Shown: positions 53,145-61,466, counted from the first letter of the stretch. The stretch: 61,466 nucleotides of DNA from Methanomassiliicoccales archaeon (GCA_038850735.1 JAWCLO010000002.1:169902-231367); one strand, 5' to 3'. The notes: a model not told the origin generated them from the letters alone. Program-made: numbers and translations.

Positions 53145-54205
53145 TCCTTGAAATAGCCTGCAATCACATTATGCAAGCACTGCATTTTAAATTTAGTCTC
53201 TGTATTTATTCAAGCTCAGCTCAGCTAAATCCTGCGCAATATGCTGAAACTGTCATTATATTCAATGGAACTCTACAAGCACACCCTAAAAAATATCAGA
53301 GCGAAGCCGCAGATGAAAATGTTAATTCCAGTCTTAGATATCGACTTATAAAGAATATTATTGTTTATGCTATATTGATAAATATTACTCGATAAGTCAC
53401 TAATTCCTGGCGAAAAACCTACTGGGTTAAGGATTGCCTAAAACATAAAACTCATTGGAAACCTCTTGTCTCCATGCAAACACTATCGCTATTAATCGTT
53501 ATTAGTAACATCTATCGCTGATCCGGACCTTCCCGCTCTGGTTATTCACTGTTGAGTTCAATGCAAACCTTAATTATCTCATTGCGCGAACCATTTACAT
53601 TCTTGAATCACTTGGGACACATATCCTCGTTGTCGAAATATTGTGCATCGAATCGATACCTTTGTTTTCCTAATTCTCTCATATTATTAACAACACATTT
53701 CTTTCGTCCCCGGGATACTAATACATCTTATCTATAGGCAAATCGCATCGCTTACACTTAAGAAGGTTGAGGATTAGGACAATAATGTACATCTGGATAA
53801 GCAAAGCCTAGCTTCTCTCTCTTCTCCTGTGCCTCAATCCATTTTTCTAAACCAACTTCTTGGAGGTACTTTTCGTTTTGAATTAGAATTGGGTAAAGTT
53901 CGGTAATGCTTCAACGAGCTTGCATAGGTACTTTATCAGTGAATGTAACGATTAATAAAGCTCAAGCAGGCTTACAATGGTTATTCGAAAAGTTAGGAAA
54001 CAGGAACGTAGAAATTTGCCAAAATCCTGGTCGCGATCTTCGCAAGAATTCATTCTATGCCATTCTTCCATATCCAATTATATATAATGCGATTCACAAG
54101 GCGGTTATCGAATGACAGTAAGACTACTAATACGAAATAACCACAATTGCATGAAGACTATTTTAAGAAGTTCAATCGCCTCTCATAGTGAAATATAAGT
54201 GAAGA
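53145..54205. other. Gene-poor region with remnants
   Basis: About 1 kb without an intact gene. The first 50 bases carry the mscS promoter. A frameshifted C-terminal remnant occurs at 53758-53951 (minus). A 69-residue plus-strand frame at 53906-54115 (LQWLFEKLGNRNVEICQNPG) overlaps it and is not recognised. No tRNA, CRISPR or transposase seen. Confidence 0.45.
53758..53951 (-). pseudogene. Frameshifted C-terminal gene remnant
   Basis: Read across a single-base shift at about 53910, the minus strand gives LIKYLCKLVEALP then ELYPILIQNEKYLQEVGLEK, continuing to GFAYPDVHYCPNPQPS and a TAA. The sequence is protein-like on both sides of the shift, and adding one base (CCG GAA) joins the halves. 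In-frame stops upstream cut off the N-terminus. The family is not recognised. Confidence 0.4.
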
Positions 54206-55097
54206 TCATATCGCCAGATTACTTTGGCTTAATATACTCAAATACAGTTTTGGCCACTTTGCTCTTTCAGTATCCTGCAGCCATGTCTCAAGCGTTTTAT
54301 GGATCTCGGGGTGTCGCCGAAATAGATAAAGTGGCGCTAATCCTACTGCTCGCCATACATATCTTCCCGTGTCTGCTGTGAGTATGGTCAATATTTCCAG
54401 GGCTTCTTGCCAATTCTTGCTACCTGAGGAAGATGCAAAAGCCATTGCCACATTCCAGCGCGTTCCTTCGTCTGTTCTATGAGCCCATTCGTGTAAATAC
54501 TTCAGAGTAATGTCTGGATAGCAACGAAGTAAACCGTCACCGATTGCAAAGAGTCCCGAATTTTTCTAGTATAAGTGCTTTTATCGGAAAGAAGAGGTTC
54601 TAGAAGTTGAATTAATAGTCCTGCGCATTCTTTCTCTCTCAAATTTCCACCATTCCGTACTGCGATTATGACACGTCTTCTGAGCTTTGGTAAGGGTGCG
54701 AGTTCAGATTTCGCATCAGCGATGAGACTTGTTCGAAGTGTCTTTTCAAGAGTTCACCCCACATTTCATGTGCATACTCGCGAACAAGCCAATGCCCATA
54801 ATCGGCAAGACTTGTTAGAACTTCCTCTGCTCTACCTTTATCATTATCCCATAACCTAAGCAGGATTGCCGTAGCATATCTTCGAGCGTATGGGTTTTCA
54901 TCACATGAAAGCCCGGTCACCCAAAGCCATAATCTATCTTCTGCATCGCCCAATACCTCCAAGAGCAATTGCGAGGTAGCCGATGACAGTCCTCTAGACT
55001 CAAGCTCGGGCATCAACATACTAAATCTGGCAATATTGTCTTGAGAGGTAACTTCTCGTAATTCATTTACGAGCTCAGGCGAATCGCAAGGTTTCAC
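54206..55097 (-). pseudogene. HEAT-repeat (DNA-alkylation-repeat-like) protein, two frameshifts
   Basis: The minus strand begins (GTG 55097) with helical repeats such as TSQLLLEVLGDAEDRLWLWV and ENPYARRYATAILLRLWDN. Near 54735 the coding signal moves to another frame (SLIADAKSELAPLPKLRRRV to LLEPLLSDKSTYTRK). It moves again in a five-A run near 54570 (NSGLFAIGDGLLRCYPD to NVAMAFASSSGSKNW), ending at 54206. Joined, this is about 295 residues of alpha-helical repeats, similar in pattern to AlkD/HEAT proteins. Two compensable single-base changes indicate a recent pseudogene or sequencing errors; the second lies in a homopolymer. Confidence 0.6.
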
Positions 55098-55250
55098 AAA
55101 ATATCACTAATCTAGAGCATTTAGTAAATTTTCCACCCAATTTTATGGGATCATTCCAAGAAAAATTGGGACAAGAAAGAAGAAAGTTTGTATGAAGGAA
55201 AAGCAAAATGAGTGTTGTTCGATTTGGCAATAATTACGCTTTCCAAAAAG

Positions 55251-55326
55251 CGGGCCCGTGGGGATTTGAACCCCAGTCTTTGGCTCCGAAGGCCAAAAGG
55301 ATAATCCAGACTACCCTACGGGCCCA
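55251..55326 (-). tRNA. tRNA-Arg (anticodon TCG)
   Basis: A complete cloverleaf on the minus strand: acceptor GGGCCCG (55326 inward) pairs with CGGGCCC; T arm CTGGGGTTCAAATCCCCA; anticodon stem TTGGC/GCCAA around the loop CTTCGGA, giving anticodon TCG (reads CGA). The discriminator base is G and CCA is not encoded. A run of five T follows, a probable terminator. No intron. Confidence 0.93.
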
Positions 55327-55476
55327 AAAGGATATGATCTATTTTCTTGATAAGCGTTTGTTTTCGCTAAGTCAAAGATTTATGGGTATGAGTAAGAACT
55401 ATGTGTTTTTGCGGGCCTCCGAAAATCATTACCACTCATGATAGTTCCGTGATCAAACCGAATGGAACAAAAAAGT

Positions 55477-56649
55477 TCATGATTTTGCGTTGAGAACCAT
55501 TCTAAAAATTCTCTCAAGATCGCTTCTATCCACCCTTCTAGGATTAGCAGCGAGGCATCCATTTCTCGACGCGTCATCTATGAGCGCCCTGATTTCTTCA
55601 TCGCTTATCTCCAAATTATCGAGACGATGCGGTATTCCGATTTCTGAAGAGAGGCTTCGCACAGAGTGCACAACGCCCATTGCAATCTGAACTGGGGGAG
55701 GATCACCGTGATTGTTTGAATAGAGATCTATCATCTTGGCGAGTGCTACCAGCTTTTCTGCAACTGCCTCGCAATTAAACTCGAGACAATAAGGCAATAA
55801 AACTGAATTTGCCACGCCATGAGGTATGTTGAATCTGCCGCCAAGCGGTTCGGCCATAGCGTGAACCATACCAAGTCCGGATATGGAAAAGGCCATTCCA
55901 GCAAGAGTGCTCGCAGCAATCATACAACTCCTTGCCTCAATATTTTTCCCGTCATAAACTGCGTTCTTCAAGTTCTTCATGATAAGTTTTATTGCCTCGA
56001 CAGCAAGGGCATCAGACATTACGTGCGCATTCTTTGAGATATAAGCCTCAAGAGCATGCGTTAGCGCGTCCATTCCCGTATAAGCCGTGATCGATTTGGG
56101 CAATGAAATTGTAAGCTCTGGGTCAACAAGAGCAACTTTTGGATAAAGAGCATCACCGCGAATAGTTTCTTTTACCTTCGCTCGCGCATCAGTAATTACA
56201 GCAGACCGAGTGACTTCGCTTCCAGTGCCGGCAGTTGTGGGTATAGCTATCAATGGGAGCGGTGCCGTGCCAGCGACTTCCCTGTGATACAACTCATGAA
56301 TGTCGCAGTTTTCCTTAAGAATCGCAAGTGTAGCCTTTGCAGTATCAATGACGCTGCCACCACCAACAGCAACAATGGCTTCATGCTTATGTTTATTAAG
56401 CATCTCCAGCGCTTCAAATACGTTCTCTTCTCTAGGATTCTGCATCACACCGTCGTAGATATCGTACACGATTCCTGTGTCATCAAGTACCGAGATAATC
56501 CTTGCCACGCAACTCGCCTTTCTCACCCCATTGTCCGTGATCACAAGCGCGGTATTCACGCGGTTCTTCGATAGGATTTCCCCAATGCTTCGAGCACATC
56601 CTCTTCCAAAGATCACTTTTGTTGGAACATAGAAATTGAATGAGTTCAT
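55477..56649 (-). CDS. Iron-containing alcohol dehydrogenase
   Basis: Group III (Fe-dependent) alcohol dehydrogenase of 390 residues. NAD-binding VAVGGGSVIDTAKATLAI (near residue 95) is followed by IPTTAGTGSEVTRSAVI (near 140). The metal-binding region includes D in AYTGMDALTHALEAYIS and histidines in GLGMVHAMAEPLGGRFNIPHG. It oxidises or reduces alcohols, aldehydes or a related substrate; the physiological role is not evident from its neighbours. Divergent from hypE. Confidence 0.92.
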   Translation of the reverse strand: MNSFNFYVPTKVIFGRGCARSIGEILSKNRVNTALVITDNGVRKASCVARIISVLDDTGIVYDIYDGVMQNPREENVFEALEMLNKHKHEAIVAVGGGSVIDTAKATLAILKENCDIHELYHREVAGTAPLPLIAIPTTAGTGSEVTRSAVITDARAKVKETIRGDALYPKVALVDPELTISLPKSITAYTGMDALTHALEAYISKNAHVMSDALAVEAIKLIMKNLKNAVYDGKNIEARSCMIAASTLAGMAFSISGLGMVHAMAEPLGGRFNIPHGVANSVLLPYCLEFNCEAVAEKLVALAKMIDLYSNNHGDPPPVQIAMGVVHSVRSLSSEIGIPHRLDNLEISDEEIRALIDDASRNGCLAANPRRVDRSDLERIFRMVLNAKS

Positions 56650-56852
56650 GTTAATCGTCCGGGTGCGGGTAATGAAGATACAGAAATCGATGATAAATGT
56701 TTGCTTCAGAAATGAACTAAATTAATTCGTTTTGTCTAATAAACGACCATTTTTTCGAGAAGAATTCAATCATTTGACGAAGGAAAAATGAAAACGATGT
56801 TCCTATGTTGCTTATTATACCACAATGCCACTGAGTACGCTTCATTAAAAAC

Positions 56853-56860
56853 CTTTAAAC
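56853..56860 (+). promoter_or_regulatory. TATA box of hypE
   Basis: CTTTAAAC centred about 27 bases before ATG 56883, predicting a leaderless transcript. Confidence 0.55.
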
Positions 56861-56882
56861 TAGCCACGGGAATTAACTTACG

Positions 56883-57929
56883 ATGAACAAGGTCATAATG
56901 GGACATGGAGCGGGTGGCGAATTGATGCAGGAACTCATTAACAACCATATCGTGCCGCATTTTCCAGATTTTTCTGCGGAAATACCGCTCAGATCTTTTG
57001 ATGATTCTGCTATTATTAATGACATCGTATTCACGACAGACGCTCACACCGTCAAGCCAATATTCTTTCCAGGCGGGGATATTGGCGCGCTCGCATTTTG
57101 CGGCACGATTAATGATATTTCAGTCATGGGAGCGAGACCGTTGGCGGTTTCGTGCGCAGCAGTGCTAGAAGAAGGACTAGACATAGATGTCTTAGAGAAA
57201 ATAATGGAAAGTATGGGAAAATATTCTGAGATGACGAAAATTCCGATCGTTACAGGGGACACAAAAGTTGTTGAAAAGGGTGCGGTAGACGAAATTATTC
57301 TTACCACCTCAGCAATTGGTCTGGAAAGCAGATACCTTACGCATAATTATGAAGTTGCGTCTAGTTCCAGAAAGGTCAAGAGAAAATGGCTATCAGACGA
57401 CAATATTGCTGAGGGAGATATTATAATCGTATCAGGAACTATGGGGGACCATGGTATTGCGATCCTTTCATCCCGGGAGGGTTATGGCTTTGAAACTGAT
57501 ATCAAAAGCGACGTCGCGCCATTAATTGATCTCGTCGATAGCATTCTCAATGTCGGAGGGGCCGTAGCAATGAAAGATCCCACACGAGGAGGGTTGGCTA
57601 ATACATTGAATGAATGGGCCGATAAATCGAATATAGGCATCGAAATTGATGAGCATAAAATACCCATATCAGAGCCAGTTCGAAATGCCTGTGAACTTCT
57701 CGGCCTTGATCCGCTGACTATTGGAAATGAAGGGAAACTCGTCGTGGCAGCTGTTCCAGAGATGGCCAACGATATTCTTGATATTATCAGGGAATCACCG
57801 TTTGGAAAAGATGCAGAGATCATTGGTCGTGCAACCTCGAAATACAAGAAAGTAGTCATGAAAACGTTAGTTGGAGGGAAAAGAATTCTTGAAAGACCTG
57901 TTGGTGATCCCGTTCCGAGGATATGCTAA
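56883..57929 (+). CDS. hypE: Hydrogenase maturation protein HypE (carbamoyl dehydratase)
   Basis: Dehydrates the carbamoyl group on its C-terminal cysteine to thiocyanate, the source of the CN ligands of [NiFe] hydrogenases. It starts VIMGHGAGGELMQELI and has the ATP-binding AIR-synthase-like segments GDIGALAFCGTINDISVMGA and MKDPTRGGLANTLNEWA. It ends in the essential PRIC, with C348 last. Complete at 348 residues. No other hyp or hydrogenase genes are in the window, so its targets lie elsewhere. A run of eight T (57971-57978) follows. Confidence 0.95.
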   Translation: MNKVIMGHGAGGELMQELINNHIVPHFPDFSAEIPLRSFDDSAIINDIVFTTDAHTVKPIFFPGGDIGALAFCGTINDISVMGARPLAVSCAAVLEEGLDIDVLEKIMESMGKYSEMTKIPIVTGDTKVVEKGAVDEIILTTSAIGLESRYLTHNYEVASSSRKVKRKWLSDDNIAEGDIIIVSGTMGDHGIAILSSREGYGFETDIKSDVAPLIDLVDSILNVGGAVAMKDPTRGGLANTLNEWADKSNIGIEIDEHKIPISEPVRNACELLGLDPLTIGNEGKLVVAAVPEMANDILDIIRESPFGKDAEIIGRATSKYKKVVMKTLVGGKRILERPVGDPVPRIC

Positions 57930-57970
57930 CTGTTCAAGGTATCAATGACACCACTCTATAGCATAGTGAC

Positions 57971-57978
57971 TTTTTTTT
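57971..57978 (+). terminator. Poly-T terminator after hypE
   Basis: Eight consecutive T 42 bases after the hypE stop, the usual archaeal intrinsic termination signal. Confidence 0.5.
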
Positions 57979-58443
57979 AAAATTACCGCTACCTAGTCGT
58001 TTATGACTCAAAGTAATAAAATGGTACGATGCATATTTCTGCGAGTGTCAATATCGTGAATCTACCGATTTTGACTTTTTTGGGATCTGGTGAGGACTTC
58101 GTTTAATTTCCAGCAGGTCGAAGAGCTACAAAAATGAAAAAGTCATGATACAAATTACAGATATGATTCAAGATCCTATTATCGCTAATAGATGGCGTCA
58201 TTTTAGAGTGTTGGAAAAATCGCTCATAAATTTAAAGAGGAATATCGCATGATTTTGATCTCTGGCTTTTAGCTGTATGGAACGCCTGTGCACTTGTGTT
58301 GCTCTTGAGTTGAAAATAGTTGAAAGAAATATGATTATGATATCCGGGGCATGCAGCCTGATCGAAATTCCCTAGATAGTCCATCCATAAGTCGATGATT
58401 GATCCTAGTCACGTATGTTTTGGCGGATAGCACCAGATACCAA

Positions 58444-58455
58444 ATTTATATATAT
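58444..58455 (+). promoter_or_regulatory. TATA box of the secreted protease gene
   Basis: ATTTATATATAT is a very strong TATA element predicting transcription from about 58476. This leaves a leader of about 67 bases before the GTG start. Confidence 0.6.
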
Positions 58456-58487
58456 CGAAGTATTCGATACAATCATAGAACCGGCAA

Positions 58488-58515
58488 CTGCAGGATCGAT
58501 ATGTAGTGCCTGCAG
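58488..58515 (+). promoter_or_regulatory. Leader hairpin of the protease gene
   Basis: CTGCAGG (58488-58494) is the exact reverse complement of CCTGCAG (58509-58515), with a 14-base loop. It lies in the predicted 5' leader, some 15 bases before the Shine-Dalgarno AGGAGGGG, and could stabilise the mRNA or gate translation. Confidence 0.45.
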
Positions 58516-58542
58516 CAAGCCAAACTTAGGAGGGGTTATAAA

Positions 58543-60657
58543 GTGAAAAAGATGACCAAAATTCTTTGTGTGGCAGTGGCACTCATAATGGTGCTGGGGG
58601 TCTTTGCCGTCTTTATTCCGACGACAATAGCTGCCCCTTCCGATGAAGCAGTAATTGCTGATGTGGAAAAGATCGACATTGGTCCGCAGATACGAGCTGA
58701 ACTGCCTGATGTTGAGGCTGTAGCTGTCGCCGCTTCCCTTGCAGGTGCGTCGCCCATGATGCATGTGTTTGAGACCTATCATAACATTAGTGAGGTTGAG
58801 TGGTACTTCGCAGGATCATACAGTGGCGGATTTAAGCAATTTCAGCTGAGGGGTATCGGAAACCATTGCGAGGTTTGGGTGGCACTTGATTTGACATTCC
58901 CATCGGGTGATCCAAGGAATGCATACACATCGAGAATTACGATAACCGATGACCATGTGAACTGGATCATTAGCCAATTTGATAATAATATATACCCGAT
59001 TGAAACCGAGTATTTTTCCGAGCCTCCACCACTAGATGGATCTAACGCGTTACTTAGAGAGTGGGGCTATCCCTGCTTTAATGAAACAGAAGACGCTGGC
59101 AGAGTTATGATCATGATTTTCAACATAAGAGATTCAAACTACTACAATCCCTCGTATCCCTACTATATAGCGGGATTTTACAGCCCAACCCTGTGTGCAT
59201 ATTATGACAGAAATATAATCAACATTGATTGCTGGGATTGGGATAACAGAACTGGACCGAATTCTTCAAGACCTTGGGTTTACGAAAGCACGGTAGCGCA
59301 TGAATACCAGCATTTGCTGCACGATTATCTTGATCCAGATGAGGACACATGGCTGAACGAAGGTTGTTCGATGTACTCAGAAACACTTTGTGGATACGGC
59401 ATTCCTTACGACTACTTTGCAAGATACCTCTACACGCCTGATAACTCTTTAACGGAGTGGGGAGATCAAGGGGATATCAACATCCTTGCAGATTACGGAG
59501 CAGCGGCATTATTTATGATTTATTTGAATGACCACTTTGGAGGATCCGACCTTATCTCGGAGCTTGTAAGAAGCGAGCTGAACGGAGCTGCTTCCGTCAA
59601 TGAAGCACTGCTCGCAAGGAATTATACAGATTGGGATTTCGATAAGGTTTACAGAGCGTTCTCCTTGGCAAACCTTATACGTTCAGATGCAATTGGTGAC
59701 GGTCTCTATACTTATGAAACCATCGATGTAAGCATGTTACCGACGTTGACAACTCTTGTCTATGTTCCATATCATGGTATCGTCCAACAGTCAAGCTATT
59801 TCGGTACTACTTGGACATACGATGGTTATGACACTGGAGTAACTGACTTAGGCTCCTACGGGACAGACTACATAGTTGTGCCGACTTGGTTAAGAGATGA
59901 GACTACGCTGATGAGCTTGTTCTTTGACGGCGATGATGTAGCGTTAATTGGCTGGGAAATGACTTACGGATGGGATGGTTGCTGCTGGTATTCCGGTGCT
60001 TCCGATTTGAGAGATGTCAGCCTTGTGGGTACTGCAGATCTCATTGGAATGGAGGAGGCAACCCTTACATTTGATACATATTATGAGATCGAAGAAGGAT
60101 GGGACTTCGGCTTCGTGCAGGTCTCAACTGATGGCGGTAAGACTTGGGTTTCGCTGGAAAACGAATACACAACAGATGAAGCTGATCCAGATGCACATCC
60201 GGCGATCGTTGAAAATCTTCCAGGTCTGACTGGATATTCCGAAATCATCGTTACAATGTCTTTCGATCTTTCCGAATATGTAGGTCAGGAAATCATGTAT
60301 CGGTTCAGATACATGACAGACTGGTCTTATACAGAATGGGGATGGCTGATCGACAATGTCTACATTAATGATGAACTTGTCGATGACGGTGGCGATACAA
60401 TTTCTACGCTGAAACCTGTATATCCAGACAGTAACTTCATGATTACAATATATGCGCCCCAACAATACTCCAATGGCAACTGGATTGGTCTACCGTTGCT
60501 GATGGATATCAATATTGATCATGCCGACGAAACGGTCATCAGAAGCGTTGCGAGTCTACTGTCGGTCTATGACTACTTCTACATCATCGTTACTGCAACA
60601 CAGGGTCCGGTTGACTACAACTTTGGCATAGCTTTGAATGCACAGATGGTTGCTTGA
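58543..60657 (+). CDS. Secreted zinc metalloprotease (M30/M6-like)
   Basis: A secreted protein of 704 residues. A signal peptide occupies about residues 1-30 (KKMTKILCVAVALIMVLGVF, cleaved near TTIAA). The zinc site is H253-E254-x-x-H257 in VAHEYQHLLHDY, with the likely third ligand E273 in WLNEGCSMYSE, as in the hyicolysin (M30) and related families. The C-terminal part (about 470-640) resembles the immune-inhibitor-A/MAM-type beta-sandwich (FGFVQVSTDGGKTW, GWLIDNVYIND). It should degrade extracellular protein. The start is GTG, chosen because AGGAGGGG lies seven bases upstream. Poly-T terminator follows. Confidence 0.8.
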   Translation: MKKMTKILCVAVALIMVLGVFAVFIPTTIAAPSDEAVIADVEKIDIGPQIRAELPDVEAVAVAASLAGASPMMHVFETYHNISEVEWYFAGSYSGGFKQFQLRGIGNHCEVWVALDLTFPSGDPRNAYTSRITITDDHVNWIISQFDNNIYPIETEYFSEPPPLDGSNALLREWGYPCFNETEDAGRVMIMIFNIRDSNYYNPSYPYYIAGFYSPTLCAYYDRNIINIDCWDWDNRTGPNSSRPWVYESTVAHEYQHLLHDYLDPDEDTWLNEGCSMYSETLCGYGIPYDYFARYLYTPDNSLTEWGDQGDINILADYGAAALFMIYLNDHFGGSDLISELVRSELNGAASVNEALLARNYTDWDFDKVYRAFSLANLIRSDAIGDGLYTYETIDVSMLPTLTTLVYVPYHGIVQQSSYFGTTWTYDGYDTGVTDLGSYGTDYIVVPTWLRDETTLMSLFFDGDDVALIGWEMTYGWDGCCWYSGASDLRDVSLVGTADLIGMEEATLTFDTYYEIEEGWDFGFVQVSTDGGKTWVSLENEYTTDEADPDAHPAIVENLPGLTGYSEIIVTMSFDLSEYVGQEIMYRFRYMTDWSYTEWGWLIDNVYINDELVDDGGDTISTLKPVYPDSNFMITIYAPQQYSNGNWIGLPLLMDINIDHADETVIRSVASLLSVYDYFYIIVTATQGPVDYNFGIALNAQMVA

Positions 60658-60676
60658 ATAATGCAACCAAAACTCC

Positions 60677-60692
60677 TTTTTTTTCATTTTTT
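60677..60692 (+). terminator. Poly-T terminator after the protease gene
   Basis: Runs of eight and six T separated by CA, beginning 20 bases after the stop codon. Confidence 0.6.
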
Positions 60693-60837
60693 GCTTTATT
60701 TGTTTAAACTTAAGTAAACTTTTGAATACCTGAGTTGGTCAGGTCCCATCGACAAAAATTATATGCAACCGTATGCTTCGGTGCTTACTTCAACTCAACA
60801 ACGATGCAAACCAAAAATCACGAGGGTCATCATCACT

Positions 60838-60847
60838 AATATTTATC
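60838..60847 (+). promoter_or_regulatory. TATA box of tRNA-Val
   Basis: AATATTTATC centred 28 bases before the first base of the tRNA (60871). Confidence 0.55.
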
Positions 60848-60870
60848 TATCGTTCTTTCATTATGCTGTT

Positions 60871-60973
60871 GGGCTCATGGTCTAGTGGTCATGAGTTGGC
60901 CTGACATTTGGGCCGACTGGCATACAACGCCCTTACACGGCGTAGATCCCCGGTTCGAATCCGGGTGAGCCCA
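60871..60973 (+). tRNA. tRNA-Val (anticodon TAC) with a 30-base D-arm intron
   Basis: Acceptor GGGCTCA pairs with TGAGCCC (60966-60972), the T arm is CCCGGTTCGAATCCGGG, and the anticodon stem ACGCC/GGCGT closes the loop CTTACAC, anticodon TAC (reads GTA). The discriminator is A and CCA is not encoded. The gene is 103 bases; removing 60894-60923 leaves a normal 73-base tRNA, with D-stem sequence CATGACAACG restored. The insertion folds into a bulge-helix-bulge: GTCA (60888-60891) with TGGC (60918-60921), bulges TGA and ATA, and a 7-bp stem GTTGGCC/GGCCGAC. Confidence 0.92.
60894..60923 (+). other. Non-canonical tRNA intron (between positions 23 and 24)
   Basis: Cutting each 3-base bulge after its second base, as the archaeal splicing endonuclease does, releases 30 bases (60894-60923) and joins ...CATG to ACAACG.... 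Most archaeal tRNA introns are at 37/38; this one interrupts the D stem. The stem has seven pairs (one a T-G wobble) with a 9-base loop. Confidence 0.85.
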
Positions 60974-61344
60974 CTTCATTCCTATCTTATTAAAAAACTT
61001 GCGCCAATGCTGGATGATCGTATTATATTTGTGACCTCTCTTAAGAATCTTCCATAATGCAATATTTGTCAGAACTTCAAAGATCTGACAAATTTCCTTA
61101 ACAATCACGGCGAGTCAAAACGGTCACCAGAAACTACCACCTTCAATGAGTTTGGTCAATTTCAGATGAATTTTTCGCATTTTATACGTCTGTTGCGATT
61201 TGCAGCAATTATTAACTTTCCAAAATTTTCCGTCCAATACATACCGAACCGCGATCGTCGAGACATCTACAACATTCCACTTCACAGTAATTTTTCGTCA
61301 TTTCCCTCAAATGATCCTTAAAAGGTCATGTTGAAAAAAAAGTC
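60974..61344. other. Intergenic region after tRNA-Val
   Basis: About 370 AT-rich bases without a supported gene. The end holds the TATA element (TTAAAAGG, 61318-61325) of the next gene. Confidence 0.45.
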
Positions 61345-61466
61345 ATGGTACTAGTTACTTGGCTGGAAAACCAAGCGCATTGTGCTGATGAAAGGATAGA
61401 AAGTATATTGAATTCCATAATCATTCCCCAAATTCCCGGTGTGTCCATGGTTACCTTTCGGCCATT
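61345..61466 (+). CDS. Start of an unknown gene (partial, runs off the edge)
   Basis: From ATG 61345 the frame stays open to the end of the window (40 codons), beginning MVLVTWLENQAHCADERIES. TTAAAAGG (61318-61325) is placed about 24 bases upstream, so a leaderless start fits. An out-of-frame ATG at 61328 ends quickly at TAG. The N-terminal 40 residues do not identify a family. Confidence 0.45.
   Translation, partial: MVLVTWLENQAHCADERIESILNSIIIPQIPGVSMVTFRP

Larger units (their letters stand above)
57979..58542. other. Intergenic region before the secreted protease
   Basis: No gene seen in about 560 bases. The right end holds the protease promoter (58444-58455) and its leader hairpin (58488-58515). 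Confidence 0.45.

Noticed and set aside
55208-55441. Plus-strand frame across tRNA-Arg (contains GPWGFEPQSLAPKAKR)
   Set aside because: Translation of the antisense strand of the tRNA; no independent coding support.
60875-61108. Minus-strand frame of 77 codons across tRNA-Val (contains HPDSNRGSTPCKG)
   Set aside because: This peptide is the well-known false translation of a tRNA antisense strand; the tRNA explains the sequence.
1-61466. CRISPR arrays, rRNA genes, intact insertion sequences, prophage genes
   Set aside because: No regularly spaced direct repeats, no rRNA-like stretch, no transposase or integrase motifs and no phage structural genes were found on either strand.

Overview
The window looks archaeal and chromosomal. 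It carries the ribosomal proteins L15e and S2, RNA polymerase subunit K, a family B DNA polymerase, archaeal RPA with its partner, CDP-archaeol synthase (ether lipids), PurP, an XPD-type Fe-S helicase and a BHB-type tRNA intron. Many starts are leaderless, with a TATA box about 27 bases upstream; others use a GGTGA-type Shine-Dalgarno. The gene set (a DUF6015-like protein, HypE, KamA-like radical SAM, RPA pair) suggests a Thermoplasmatota relative, possibly near Methanomassiliicoccales. That placement is inference; no rRNA is present to settle it.

Layout. 0-7 kb: tail of a radical SAM gene, PrsW-type protease, P-type cation ATPase, CBS protein, KamA-like enzyme. 7-12.4 kb: YchF-like GTPase overlapping PolB, L15e behind a hairpin-rich leader, and a ThiI-like protein that has lost its ATP loop. 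12.5-14 kb: TauE-type exporter and its DUF1634 partner. 14-21 kb: surface glycan cluster (flippase, GT4, two GT2, and oxidoreductase, aminotransferase and acetyltransferase for a 3-acetamido sugar). 21-25.6 kb: one tight operon of xpd, carS, pyrE and udg, then two small genes. 25.7-33.4 kb: UDP-GlcNAc 2-epimerase, serA with an aminotransferase, UDP-sugar 6-dehydrogenase, threonine aldolase, second Gfo/Idh enzyme. 33.5-45.2 kb: Trm112, aminotransferase, pdxS, purP, RPA pair, MEMO-rpsB-rpoK, leuD-leuC.

45.2-61.5 kb is looser. A roughly 3 kb gene desert is followed by a methyltransferase-like gene, nitrilase, HD protein, Na+/Ca2+ exchanger, MscS, a decay zone with frameshifted remnants, tRNA-Arg, an Fe-alcohol dehydrogenase, hypE, a secreted metalloprotease, an intron-bearing tRNA-Val and the start of a further gene.

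Together, the dispersed sugar genes can supply all five steps of a UDP-2,3-diacetamido-uronic acid pathway (WbpA, B, E, D and I equivalents), fitting S-layer or archaellin N-glycosylation. The strongest non-coding signals are the D-arm tRNA-Val intron, a nested hairpin upstream of the aminotransferase-serA operon, and the structured leader of rpl15e.
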